Shown: in pieces, positions 13,776 through 26,070 of the stretch
Layout of the letters: every line of letters starts with the position of its first letter
Numbering within the stretch: the first letter of the stretch is position 1
Source of the DNA: Macrotrachela quadricornifera
Taxonomy: Eukaryota; Rotifera; Eurotatoria; Philodinida; Philodinidae
NCBI GenBank assembly: GCA_022393335.1
Contig: JAJEKB010001228.1
Coordinates: 6,208-70,207, forward strand
DNA: 64,000 nt
Direction: 5' to 3'
The notes under the pieces: generated by a model
Told to the model about the DNA's origin: nothing
Seen by the model: the letters and a program-made list of their open reading frames with translations, nothing else
Database searches by the model: none
Translations under genes and position numbers: made by a program

Positions 13776-14948
13776 ATGAATAATAATCACAAAGCACATA
13801 AATTTGAAAAAATTAATGAACAAAATACATCCTTTCGAACTGAACCTATGCGAGAACGTCGACATGCTTTAGCTGATACATCAACAGTATCAACAAATAC
13901 TAATACATCTGGTCAGAATCAATGTTATTATCAATTAGCTGAACGTGTTCGAGAACTTGAAAAAGAAATTGCACCTGATCTTCGTTTTTATCAATTACCA
14001 CCAAATTATTCACCATTTTCAGCTATAACACCATGTTCAAATATTAGTGGAGCTGGTTTTTCAAATTATTCACATCCACAAAATTTTCCAATAAATCTAC
14101 TTTCACCTAATTCATCTGTACCAACTCATCCATGTGGTTTATCTTCAAAAGTTATCGAGCGTGCTCATCTTATTCCCGAACGGTTAGATAATATATTAAT
14201 TAATTCTACAATATATTAATATTTGTTTTTATCTAGATTTTGGATTCAATGGCAAGAAAAACAAATGCAAAATCGAATAGAAGAACTTGAATATATTAAA
14301 AATAGTTTAACTAGTCCATCAAATGAAGTTAATTTAGGAACAACAAATCGTCGAAAAAGTCTTTTATTACTTCATAATGCACAACGTCGTGTTAGTTTTC
14401 CTCGATCTACAACTAATTATAAAACAGTATCATCAAGTATTGGTAGTGAAACACCTTCATCAAATATTGATAATCATAATTCATTCAGTTTTGATCAACG
14501 ATCGATAGATGATGCAGATATAGATAATCTAAATGATTTGAATATATCTTCGCCTAAAGAACCAACGACTCCTATTCCATGTGTTCGAAAACCTCATTCA
14601 ACACTTGATCGTTCTCGTTTATCTATATTCTTACCATTTTCTAATAAAAATTTACTAGAACAAACAATGCTTACTAATAATATTACTAAATCAATATCAG
14701 AAAAACCAAATGATATTAAAAATAATGTAAACCAAACAAATTCATCTGAAAATAATATTGATGATGTAGCACAAATTGCTACTGAATTTAATTTTACATT
14801 ACTTTTACGAGAAAGAAAAGGTCGAACAAGTCCATTAGTATATTCAAAATCAATTATTAATCGTACTATTAAATTTGGTTCATCATCAAAAAATGATCCA
14901 TTAATATATCAAAATGAAACATCATCTGATGAAGAAATGGTAATTTAA
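13776..14948 (+). CDS. Unidentified Ser/Asn-rich protein with short coiled-coil segments
   Basis: Two exons, 13776-14182 and 14237-14948 (TAA), join in phase to give 372 residues. The gene is not recognised. Residues 50-65 (YQLAERVRELEKEI) and the segment after the splice (WIQWQEKQMQNRIEELEYIK) are helix-forming and look like short coiled coils. The rest is low-complexity and rich in Ser, Asn, Thr and Pro with basic patches such as NRRKS, which suggests a disordered scaffold. The frame remains open from the acceptor at 13727 to the ATG, so coding might begin in an undetected upstream exon. The end could also be a donor (ATG|GTAATT at 14939-14940) leading to the exon at 15997, which would merge it with the next gene. 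An AATAAA at about 15088 favours a separate 3' end. Confidence 0.7.
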
Positions 14949-15996
14949 AAATATTTTAAAGTTTATTTAATTCAGATTTTAAATTATTTTTATTTTCTTC
15001 ACCTGATTTTTCATATATATACAAAAGAAAAACTGACTGAAAATTTATCTTAGAAGTTCTTTCTATGTACTTGATACGATGATAAATAAACATCATTTTT
15101 TGTCTACAAATTCTTTTAAATCAGAATGCTTTCTATTTTAAGGTTTCATATTACATGATACACAAACACATCCTTTTCATTATAAAGTATATCTTGAGAT
15201 ATATTCAAATTAATGAAGAGTGATGAAACCATATCTATATATGTTAATAAGAAACCTTCTATATATTTATTTCTAGAGATGAAATGATTTTGTCATCTAA
15301 CCATTGATCAATATCTTTCAAAGATGGAGCAATTCGTTTTTATACATTCCTATTTACTTAATAACGAATTCAACAGCTAAATGGTAAAAAACAAACTTAT
15401 GAAATTTTACCGTTTGAATCAACAACACTATACTACAGAACAATGTCATTTAATTTGTTTTTTCAAGCAAGAAAATTTTCATAATAAAGAAGTCGGTAAT
15501 GAGATTTTCAATAGTTCAATTATTGAAGGTGAGAAAATATATTAAAGAAAAGAGAATAATGGTAATTTTCAATAAGACATGCTTATGATCATCAAGAATC
15601 ACGCCATTTACCCTAAAGAAATAGATTGAGCCGATGCAAAGCTCAGGTAAAAAACAAACAAGGTTGAAAGGAAAAAAAAAGAAGAAAAAGAAAGAGAGAG
15701 AGAGAGAGAGAAAGAATGAAAGAAAAAATCACGATCATCAACCGGTGAAGTAACTATATTTTTTTATTTTAAATTTTTCTTTTACTCTTGACATGGGGCA
15801 TTCTTTTTCATCTCAACAAAATAAGCAAGAGTAATGCAAGATAAAAAAAATTATTTTTCTATACAAACATTAACAGTTCATCAATAAAAAAACAAAACAA
15901 AGAACTGGTAAAGAGTACATTCTTTTATTTTTTTTTTATCAACAAATAAATCAATTTTACTTTTTTGTTCATACTACAGTTACAATTACATTCATC
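14949..15996. other. Interval between two low-complexity genes, with GA microsatellite
   Basis: No coding sequence seen. An AATAAA near 15088 may end the upstream gene. A purine tract with about ten GA units lies at roughly 15690-15712 inside a longer A/G-rich stretch. A T-rich tract ending TACTACAG near 15979 is a plausible acceptor before the next ATG. Confidence 0.5.
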
Positions 15997-17343
15997 ATGT
16001 CTGATGAATATAATTATAATGAAATTCATAATGTTCCTAATTCTATTCGAAAGAAAAAAGAAAATATTCGAATTTTTATTCAACGAAAACGTTTAGTATC
16101 TGGTATTTTACATAAATCTATTTCATCACAATTTAATAGCATGGAAAAATTAATTTCATTTGTAGAAAAACAATTAAATTCAAACAAAAAAAAAACCTCA
16201 AAATGATAAAAATACCATTGTTATTAATTATAAACCAGTATTCGTTAATTCGCGTCAACAAAAACCAACAAAATCAAAACCAATATCAACACCAGTACAT
16301 TCACCAACTCATAATGATCGACGATATAGTATAACACCAACATCAAATTCTGATAATTTATCATATCCTTCGAAATCTAATCGTACAACGAATCGACAAT
16401 CAGTTTCATTTGATGTACCTGATGTTGAAGATCCATTTATGTTTATTGAAATGATGTATCAACAATTATTTACTGACGATGGACAATTACGTAATGGAAC
16501 TGAAACAAAAGATTTAGCCGATTGTGTTAAACAAATTGTAACACATTCAAGAAGAAATTCAATGGTACGTAGAGATTCAATAGCATCAAATATTCATCAA
16601 CAAAAACTTTCATCACCATCATTTCATAATTCAATATTATCAAAAGCAACATCATTATCATCTTCACCTCGTTTTATACCAAATGCATTTTATGAGGAAG
16701 AAGAAGAAGGATCTAATACATTATTATCAAAAAATAGAATTTTTGATACATCTAGACGGTAATTATATTATTATTTTTCTTAAATTTTGATACTCTAATT
16801 TTTTTTTCTCTTTCAAGAAGTTCAAAACGATCAAGTTTAGATAATTTAGATCATCATCAACAACAACTTCATGCAATATTCAATTCATATTATCGTCATC
16901 AAAAACGAACATCAACGACTCAAACAACAATGAATCCTAATTATCCTTTTTCTATCGATGATACTGATAATGAAGATCTTGATACATTTTCTGATTTAAA
17001 TTCTTATCGTAAAACAATTCATACTCCTCCACCAACAAATATTGATGATGATATAGGTCAAACAGAATCGAAACTTTTATCATCATCTGGTTATCAATCA
17101 TTAAAATCACATGAACCAATTATTTCCGAAATACATACACAAAATGATCATTATTATTGTCCAAATTGTGTACATAAATCACAAATTACTAAAATATCTC
17201 CAACATCATCAGTGAATATAATTCAACCAATACGAGATACATTTATGAAATATCTTAATTTTATATTGATTTCAAAAAATATCCTTATTATACCTTTGTT
17301 TATTTTTTTATTACGTCAACGATCAATGTATATAGGTAATTAG
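15997..17343 (+). CDS. Unidentified disordered protein with hydrophobic C-terminal tail; frameshifted in an A10 run
   Basis: The gene is not recognised. The first frame (15997 on) has a basic stretch with IRIFIQRKRLVSGI and MEKLISFVEKQLN, then hits TGA at 16204-16206. One base fewer in the ten-A run 16186-16195 restores a frame that stays open to the donor at 16758/16759. It resumes at 16818 and ends with TAG at 17341-17343. The restored body is rich in Ser, Asn and Thr and includes FDVPDVEDPFMFIEMMYQQL, an acidic EEEEEG run and RRNS/RRDS sites that look like basophilic kinase targets. The last ~35 residues (FILISKNILIIPLFIFLL) form one hydrophobic helix, suggesting a tail-anchored membrane protein. 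The frameshift may be a sequencing error or a real disabling mutation. Confidence 0.6.
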
Positions 17344-17721
17344 AAAAAAGAGAATAAAGCAAAACTTCCATAGATTATATCCGTCCAAGATACGTACTTT
17401 GTTTTTATTGTAACCATAAATTTGTAAAATTTTTCTTTCTTCTATCAATATGATAAAGCATAGATGAAAAAAAAAATAAAAATACTTCTTATTGACGTAG
17501 CTATTCAATAAAAATTTAATTGATATTCGCGACAAAAAAAACCGAAGAGAAGATGACAATGTAAAGTCTAATATCGATGAGCATCAATCAAGACAAAAGT
17601 TAACTAACGATTGATTATAACATTTTTGTCTGAAGAATTTTCAGAATTAATTTCATTTAGCTAAATTGAATATGTTGAATCAAATTTTCCTTTATTAAAA
17701 CATCGGACTGAAAAATAACTA
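17344..17721. other. 3' flank of the preceding gene
   Basis: AT-rich with a likely poly(A) signal (CAATAAAAATT) near 17506. No gene supported. Confidence 0.4.
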
Positions 17722-18040
17722 TACTTACTTGAAGCTATTGGTATAATATGTTTATTAATCATTGATCTTGTTTGATCGAAATTTATTCATGCTATATATT
17801 GTATGTTCAATATTTCCAGCTTCAAAACAATTCATTAATGATGAAATTGTTCTCATTATTGGTTTCGATACTATTTCAGGTCGCGTACTTGCTGTTGAAT
17901 TTTCAAAATATAATGCATTTCATTGTCTATGAGATATTGATGAGGTAGAAAATCAAAAAAACAGATGAATTATTATATGCACAATATAATCATTGTTGAA
18001 TAGTTGCAATGAAAGTTTATATTACGTATTGTTATGTAAA
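17722..18040 (+). pseudogene. Decayed short-chain dehydrogenase (SDR16C/RDH10-like) N-terminal fragment
   Basis: Pieces of the family signature survive in order but are broken. YLLEAI near 17722 resembles the segment before the catalytic domain. Then comes INDEIVLIIGFDTISGR, the Rossmann region in which the TGxxxGxG glycines are partly lost, followed by VLAVEFSKYNA. Next is CL-stop-DIDE, where TGA replaces the usual Trp codon of LWDID. KVYITYCYV near 18010-18037 matches the position of the KVYxYxCDVS strand. At least two stops and a frame change lie between the blocks, and the catalytic YxxxK half is absent. Intact relatives act on retinoids or steroids; this copy cannot. Confidence 0.65.
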
Positions 18041-18465
18041 TTTTTTATTATTAAATAATTCGTTTTCTATTCTGTATGTTAAGACAAAACATCAGAAGAA
18101 ATTCTATAGGTGATATTGGGACTGTTTAATGCAGATGATTTTCCATATCTATAATGAGAGACTAAACATTCATACTGCTTACGAGGGAACCTTTCCAACT
18201 GTCTAATCACTTTTTGAATGAAACCTAGTGGGTTCTAGGCTATCCACTGTTCTGATTTCGAATATTGGTATGAGAAGTGCCCTTAGGCCTTCTGTTCGGA
18301 GTTACAGGCATTTTGCTGGATTTTTAGCCTATGACATGGTATATACTGAAAAATTGAGTGACAATATTTCGAGCTGAGATTTCGCCCAGAGATAGGTCTA
18401 TTTACCAATAGAAAGTCCTGAAAATTTCAGCTCCAAAGAACGCTTCTTTCTCAAGATATTAAACT
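18041..18465. other. Non-coding sequence before the assembly gap, possible old repeat
   Basis: No gene. The stretch around 18365-18460 (TTTCGAGCTGAGATTTCGCC and following) resembles sequence near 1080-1110 and the repeat-like blocks at 46.8 and 48.1 kb. This suggests a dispersed repeat that may have caused the gap. Confidence 0.4.
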
Positions 18466-18865
18466 NNNNNNNNNNNNNNNNNNNNNNNNNNNNNNNNNNN
18501 NNNNNNNNNNNNNNNNNNNNNNNNNNNNNNNNNNNNNNNNNNNNNNNNNNNNNNNNNNNNNNNNNNNNNNNNNNNNNNNNNNNNNNNNNNNNNNNNNNNN
18601 NNNNNNNNNNNNNNNNNNNNNNNNNNNNNNNNNNNNNNNNNNNNNNNNNNNNNNNNNNNNNNNNNNNNNNNNNNNNNNNNNNNNNNNNNNNNNNNNNNNN
18701 NNNNNNNNNNNNNNNNNNNNNNNNNNNNNNNNNNNNNNNNNNNNNNNNNNNNNNNNNNNNNNNNNNNNNNNNNNNNNNNNNNNNNNNNNNNNNNNNNNNN
18801 NNNNNNNNNNNNNNNNNNNNNNNNNNNNNNNNNNNNNNNNNNNNNNNNNNNNNNNNNNNNNNNNN
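18466..18865. other. Assembly gap of 400 N
   Basis: Exactly 400 consecutive N, likely a scaffold join of estimated or arbitrary length. Anything spanning it is unknown. Confidence 1.
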
Positions 18866-21133
18866 TAAGTTTTCTTGTAACCTTCTTTGCTTTTGCATTT
18901 TTGTATGAATATAGAGAGAAAAGGAAAATATCACTATTCACTTTTTTCCTCTACGTATACGACGTGTTGTGCTTGCTACTTCCTCTCTGCTCTTCTGTAA
19001 ACATATCGTTAACGGCATCAAAAATTCTTCAAAATATGAAAGCAATTTGATGAAAATTGTAATTGCTGAATCGCTAAAATCAAAGAATTATGCAAACTAT
19101 GCCTATTTAATAAATTACAGTTTGATAATAATTCAATAGCTAAACACTCTTATGAAATTTACGTTTACATGTAAAATGTATTCGAAAGACAAATCGTCAC
19201 CAGTTTGTTTTAGAGAACTAATTAAATTATCTATTCAGTAAGATTAGCATCAAAATTTAAAACAATTATTAACTATGTCAATGATAGAAACAAAATGAAC
19301 TATTTATTATGGAGCATTTTTTTTTTGTATTATAATTGCATTCCTTCTACTCGTGTGCTCAACAGATGACGTACTAAATTTTGTATTTGATGTTCCTAGG
19401 GTATATATCGTTAGGAGAACGAAAAAATGATAAGACAAAAGTCGACTGTACATATTTTACAACTAAGAACTATTTTGCAAAGATCTTTAATCTGAAGAAT
19501 GTTTTATCCGAAGGACATTTTTTTAAGAACGAAAAGTCGGAGGATATTTCATAGAGAACATTCTAGCATGTATTCATAAGTTCACTGCACTTCTTACTAC
19601 GGTTGTAGCAACAACAACCACAACACCACTAAATAAACTATACCATTCATATTGTAATTCCTTACGTCTTGTAGTAGCCTACAAAATAAAATCTTTAATA
19701 ACAAAACATATGTGAACAAGTCACTTGTATTAGCTGTTCATAGATCGTACATATTCGACTTCATTTGACTATGTGCATTATATATATCATCGATGGTTAT
19801 GATATAATTGATGATAAATTTGATTAACCCTATTCATTTTCATGGTGATTTGTATGTTAGAAGATAAAATGATATACATTTCGTCGATTCTAATCAATAG
19901 TTACATATTCAACTTCTTTAAACAATTCATTTTCCATGTGGATTACTACTGCAAAGTCTTTATCAAAGACTTGATATCAACACGGTCAATATTTGCACAA
20001 AATATTTGTGATGCTTATTCATATTTCAAATATTCGTCAATCAAGTATCAAGCACAAACTTTTAGTTTCATCTAAAGAGTATATTCGAAAAATATTTTAT
20101 CTCTGTTGCTCAGTTGCAATCAAACATCATCCGATAAAATAAGAAAAATACCATTGTTATGACTATGGTATTTTATATGAATAAACTCTGACTCAAACAT
20201 ATTTCTCTATCCTAAAATATTTGCTTCTGTTACAAATAATTAAGGTAATTATCCAGATGAATGACATATTTGATTTGAATACTGCTTAAGAAAACAATAA
20301 CGATATAACTTTCCACTGAATCACAAAATATTAATTTCTGTTTTGAAGTATGTAACATACTTGAAAAAGATTGCAGTTGAAATTTTTTTGTGAGTTTTAT
20401 CATTTAGATGAACTGTTCGATCGTCTTTTTTATTGCTTATGTATTCAATTAGTTTATCCCGAAATGTTAATTTCCGTCTTCGTTCTCTTATCGCATCTTT
20501 TTCCACCATTGTTTTTTATATATATTATATTACTATAGAATGGAGAATTATAACAAATAAAAAAAAAATATTTCAATCATATATAAGATGTCATTCAATC
20601 GACTTAAAACAATATTTTCAATATTCCTTCTAATATGTAGATCTGTTGTTCATCTATGTAAAATTAGTTTTATTATTTAAATTAATATTCTTTACATGTT
20701 CATAAAAAATTAGGATTAAATTTCTCATCCTTTTAACTTCATCATCAATAATATCAGTTTATATGATTCAATGGATGACTTAGCATTATTTGATGCACTT
20801 GTAGATGTATTTTTATCGGTTTACATATTAATAGTTCTTTCCAACGATTATACATCAGCAGATGAATGTGATGTAGGACAAAAGTTGTTCGAAATATTCA
20901 AAAAACTATTTATTTCAATCAAGTAATATTTCATTGTTGAAGCTTTTTTTATTTATATCTAATAAATGAATTCTTGTTTTCTATGTTTGATCAATTGAAA
21001 TGAATTTATTGTTATTAACATGCGTGTGGGTGTTGCTCGTGCTTTCATTTAGGTAGTTGACTGAAGATATTTTTGGCAGTCTGTTTCTAGAAAAATAGTA
21101 TATACAATCATTTAAAAATTAATCTTCTCCAAC
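18866..21133. other. Intergenic region, no supported gene
   Basis: AT-rich. A frame at about 20718-20930 (containing MDDLALFDALVDVFLSVYI) is open for ~70 codons and ends at TAA, but has no recognisable domain or splice context. The reverse strand over it has stops. It may be a leftover exon. Confidence 0.4.
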
Positions 21134-21450
21134 TTCCAGAAAAATATATAAACATATTTGACATAAACGATCAATTACTTGTTCGATGTTATCAAGGGTA
21201 GCATTAGGCGGATTTGGCGGCATACACATTTCAGCCAATTGTCGGCCATCGTGCTCCTATAATTACATGTTAATGTATTAATATAAAAAGAATGGAAACA
21301 AAGAACTCACATAATTTTGATATTGTAAAACGTACAATGTTGATTTTAATGTATGAGCAGCATCATCTAACTTAATTTTTGCATTACTATGTAAGATAAT
21401 CGAATATAGTGTTCGAATAGTATCGAATACGTGCTTCTAAGTTTCTTTAT
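21134..21450 (-). pseudogene. C-terminal relic of an unidentified spliced gene
   Basis: On the minus strand a frame from about 21450 reads HVFDTIRTLYSIIL and KLDDAAHTLKSTLYVLQ. It reaches a GTGAGT donor near 21311 and an acceptor (TTATAG) near 21258. It continues as HDGRQLAEMCMPPNPPN and DRLCQICLYIFLEVGED to TAA at 21134-21136. Codon use and splice sites look genuine. An in-frame TAG sits at the 5' side of the upstream exon, just after VDKET, where CAG to TAG would explain it, and no further upstream exons are visible. The helical, Cys-containing sequence suggests a large helical-repeat protein, but I do not recognise the family. Confidence 0.5.
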
Positions 21451-21688
21451 CGACCTATGTGAAAAGTAATACCAAATTATATTGAATAAGTTACAAAATT
21501 AATGAGTCTATGGTTTTTTTTTATTTCAAATTGAATTTTGAAGAAAAAAACAACCCTCCACTTTTACCATGACAGAGGGACTAAGAAATGATTGCACATT
21601 TCCAACAGAACACATCCATTTCACATACCAACACGCAGAACAGAATTTAACAAAACAATGGATAACATACAAGCGACACGACGCTGAG

Positions 21689-22410
21689 GAATTCTTGAAT
21701 TCAGCGTATGTATGTTACGTATACATATATAGTATCCCTTTATATAGGCACACAGGAGACTAACGGGACTAGCGGGGCCAACGGGACTAACGAAACGAGA
21801 GGTGTCACATATCCAGAATATCGAGCATGCTGGAGAAGTGTAGGGAGATGCGAGAGAAGTATAACGAGAACTACGAGAAGCGTAGAGAGATGCGAGAAAT
21901 GCCACATTTCCTCTCCGCCCTCACCCTCACTCAGAGAGATGTGCTGTGTGTGTCTCTCCCTACCCTCACTCAGAGAGATGCGTGAGATGTTGCATTTCCC
22001 TGTGAAGACGGACTTGTGGATAAGACATCTCTAAAGATACGGCATCTCCTGTTGGAACTCTAGGCTAAAAATTAAAAAAAAATTTTATCTGGAGATGCGG
22101 CATCTCCCTACACTTCTCCTGCATGCCCGATTTCCTGGATATGTGACACTGCTGAACGAGACTAACGCTTTATGAAATTGCTATATGCTGTCCTCATTTT
22201 ATACCGAAATTCTTTACTCTCACCCTCATCCTCTTCATCACCAGTACCATCATCATCACTAGTATCGTCACCAACACAATTGTTCATCATCACTAATACC
22301 ATCACCATTCTTTAGTCCCGTTAGTCCCGCTAGTCCTGTTAGCTCCCTAGTTCATTAAAAAAAGGATACTATATAGATGATATATACCTATACTGAATTT
22401 CAGAATTTAT
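21689..22410. mobile_element. GC-rich foldback (long inverted repeat) element, ~720 bp
   Basis: Three nested pairs of inverted segments share one centre near 22040. The outer pair is 21689-21742 against 22358-22408 (AATTCAG, TATAGTATCC). The middle pair, 21755-21792 against 22312-22348, is built from ACGGGACTAGCGGG-like units. The inner pair, 21802-21851 against 22101-22149, shares GTGTCACATATCC and GGAGAAGTGTAGGGAGATG with few mismatches. Composition is far more GC-rich than the flanks. The middle holds repeated CTCACTCAGAGAGATG motifs on the left and ATC/CATCAC simple repeats on the right. There is no coding capacity; it looks like a non-autonomous foldback or MITE-type element. Confidence 0.7.
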
Positions 22411-24839
22411 TAGTCCCGTTAGTCCCTTATTTCAAACTGAAATCGAATGATTTTTTTCGGTTAAAATTTAGATTGAAATTAAATAGCCCATTGTATGAAA
22501 TTAATAGCAAATTTTACGTTAAAAGACAAGATAGCCATGTCTATTGTACTATGAATTCGAGCTCAGCTCGACCGATATTTATTCTCCTATTTAACCTTTT
22601 GACCTCAATAACTTCCCTTTTCTTTCTTAATTTCTTTCGTATACAATCTCATTGGCTTTCCTTATTGAACAATAGAATAGAAAAAAAGACAATCATACCA
22701 TTGTTTTATTGTCAGTCATGTTTTTCTTCGATCAAGAATATTTATTAACTCTGAAAATATAAAGTATTATATATGTTGAATTTCAACTTCACAACGAAAT
22801 AAAATCATAAAAATAGCGAGAGAAAAAACAATTATCGTTGTTTCTTTCTCTCTTCTGTTATAGATAGTGATTTCTTTTTTAATATGCACACATGTTTACT
22901 AAATGAGAGCTTTCTTTTTCGTAACGTTTCGAAAATTATCTGTTGTTATTATTCCTCCGCGATGGATAAATTTAAATGAAAGAAATGCGAACAAATGATC
23001 ACTTTCTAGAAGTTTCGATATGTCCAGAAAACAAACGATTCGAACAGAGTAGAGACAACAGTGTGAATCATATATTTACTTTAAACGTCTTACTACTTAA
23101 TCATAAAGAACAAAATGATAATATTAGGTTGACTATTTGATTTAATATTTGATGACTAAAAAAGCCCAGTTCAAGAAAATATATTCTCTATTATTTCGAA
23201 CTAATTGTCACTTCATCATCTTTAGTAGATTTCGATGAGAATCTCTCTTAATCAAGTTTAAGTCTATTAAATCAAATGATAATGATTCGTGTCCATCGAT
23301 TATGTTGGATTTGTATTGAACAAGTTTATTTTCTCTATTATGCTGTCGATAGAGAAAACAAAAAAAACTATAGATAACATTTGTCTTCATCAGTAAGACA
23401 ACCTTTTATCAGTCTGTTTATTTAGTTATCAAAAGCCTAATCTAGGTTCGCCTTTTCGTATATTTCGAATCGAAAGTATATTCGTTCGATCAGTAGATTG
23501 AGATAATTGTGATGTTAGAGTATTTCACTCAATATATTATTATTTTTTGTTTTTACTAAAAAGGATTTTTTGCTCTTGATGACTAACAGTTGGAAATGGT
23601 ATTCTTCTTACCTTTTCTAAGAGGAATTCTTATACAGTTTCAGAATCTCATTGGTATTCGAATTCAACATAGATCACAAATAAGAGTAAAATATTATGCT
23701 ATCTATCAAATCTATATAGAGAATTCGATAGTGGATAAAATTTCTACCTTCAAAACTTTAACATTTCGTTTAGATCATGCTGTACAAAATTGAGTTGCCA
23801 CTCTCTTACTTTGACCAAAAAATGTATAATAATTTAGAAATCTAAGCAGATGTTATCTTCTATGTTCCAGGCATTAAATGCAAGACAAATAACGAAGAAG
23901 AAAAGCGTCAATTCATCATATGATATAGCTTGTTTAGTTTTTTTGCAAAGTATACCTCTGAAAAAAAATCATTTTAAAGAAATTTTCTTAACATATGGTG
24001 ATTATAAGAGACGCCTCGTAAAGAAAATAATCATAGATAACTCTATAGAGATTCTACCACTTTCTAGAAAAAGACTTTTTTTACTCATTTGAAATAGTTC
24101 TGGTCGAAAAAAAATGATGGTTTGCGTATGACATATGACTTTACAAAATTAAAACGTACATATTTCAAAGAATAGGGAGTCGATATATAGCTAATTTTTA
24201 TATATTACATTTATACCAAGTTATTCTAGATATTCTGAAAGAATGATTTCTAAGCATCTTTGGTAAGAAAAGATATTACTCGGAAACTAGTGTTAGTGAC
24301 GTGAAATAAAAAAGGACATCGATTTTCACTTTTTATATATGCGTTTAAAAAAAATGCTTATTTAAGAATATCAGCTTTAAAAACTGAATAGTATAATTAG
24401 AAGTTTTTTCAGAGCATGCATAGATTTTTTTCAAAATTCGATGTAATTTTTGTTAATGATGTAAGGGAGTACGAATATATGAATGAAAAAAAGATGTGTA
24501 TGCTAAAAGAATGTCTTATACAGAAACGAAATCAAATGAAAGTAGTAAATGTTCTATTCTATTTGATTTAGACAGTATGTTTTATTATTTCTTTTACAAT
24601 ACAAAATAATGGTCGACAACGAAAGAAAAAACTTTCTATTGACAAAGTAATAAAAAATTGTTCATTGCATTCATCTGAACAATACTGACATCTTCTCTTC
24701 TATATTTTGCTGCCATCAACACAAGTCATTGCACCATCAATTGAAATCTATGACATACTACATAATATAAATAACATCTAGAGTAATACAACACACGAAA
24801 CTGAACATATTTCATATTTAATCAAGATCGAATAAAAAC
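22411..24839. other. Intergenic region, no supported gene
   Basis: Just outside the foldback element one more TTAGTCCCGTTAGTCCC unit occurs at about 22408-22424. The remaining short open frames (22377-22748, 23590-23793, 23850-24092) show no domain or splice context. Confidence 0.5.
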
Positions 24840-26070
24840 ATGACTTCATTCCATACGTTACCGGTAGAACTTGTCTATCGAATTCTTGACTATCAAGATA
24901 TCTTTACTATTATTTGTTCAATGCGAAATATCTGTCAACGATTCAATAGAATTATTGATAGTTATCATCGATATCAAGTAAATTTTATTTCTATCGACTT
25001 TTACATCATGTTTTTTTTAGTTCTATAATTGACAGTCATAACTAGAATTTAGTTTTGAGGCAAACTGTATTTCATTACCAGTTCATTTTTTTTTCAAAAA
25101 ACACTTTTTCAATATTAAAATGGTAGGAAAGTGGGTGCAGAATTACCTTCTGCTTCTTTTCTTTCCTTCTATTGAAAATATTGTATGAAGTAATATTCTC
25201 TCTTTGAACATTTTTTATATAGACACTGAAGCAACTTGAAATCGAAGATATTGAAATTACAGATGATAAAGCACAACTTTTGGCTAATGCAATAGAAAAT
25301 AATACTGTAATTGTCATTCGTTTTTTTTTTATTGATTTCATACATTATTCATTCGTATTTTTTTATACAGACAATCACTGCATTATATCTCGTGGGAAAC
25401 AATATCCGTGAGAAAGGACTTGAATACATTGTTACAGCATTAAGAAAAAATACGGTAATTGTCATACGATCTTGATTCATCTTAGATACTATATATTTAC
25501 GCTTTGTTTTTCGCACAGACACTTACTATAATTGGTATTGAAAGCAACGAACTTGGATCTGAGGAACTAAGATGTTTAGCTCCTATGATACGATACAACG
25601 AGGTACATATTGTTTATTTCTTATCTTTTTTATATACTATCCATATATATTTATCACTTAGACACTTACTAATCTATCCCTTAGCTACAACCAGATCAAT
25701 GACAAAGGAGCATTTTATCTAGCTGATGCATTATCATACAATTCGGTATTTATATTCTATTTTTTTTCAATCTATTATTTAATATACATTTTTATAAACA
25801 GACATTGACTTCATTAGATCTTCGATACAATCGAATTGGGGATGATGGAGCAAAAAATCTAGCTGAAGTATTAAAAGAGAATACAGTAACTTTTGTTCTT
25901 TTTTTTTGTGACATCTTTTGTATACAAAAGATCTACATTTTATTATACAGACACTCAACGATATATGTCTTGGTGACAACTGGATTTCAGACAAACTTAG
26001 AGACCGTATCTATAAATATGTCAGACGAAATGAAAAACAAGCTAAATCTAAAAAACGACGTCGAACATAA
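24840..26070 (+). CDS. Small F-box protein with exon-encoded leucine-rich repeats
   Basis: Seven exons: 24840-24977, 25223-25306, 25371-25454, 25519-25602, 25662-25745, 25802-25885, 25951-26070. They give 225 residues. Exon 1 is an F-box-like segment (LPVELVYRILDYQD, residues 7-20), the Skp1-binding module of SCF ubiquitin ligases. Exons 2-6 are each exactly 84 nt in phase 0 and encode one 28-residue repeat of the form TLTxLxLxxNxIxDxGAxxLAxALxxNT. This is the ribonuclease-inhibitor type of LRR seen in NLRC3-like proteins. Exon 7 is a partial repeat plus a basic tail (KSKKRRRT). The likely role is a substrate adaptor whose short LRR array binds a target; target and specificity are unknown. 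Confidence 0.85.
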
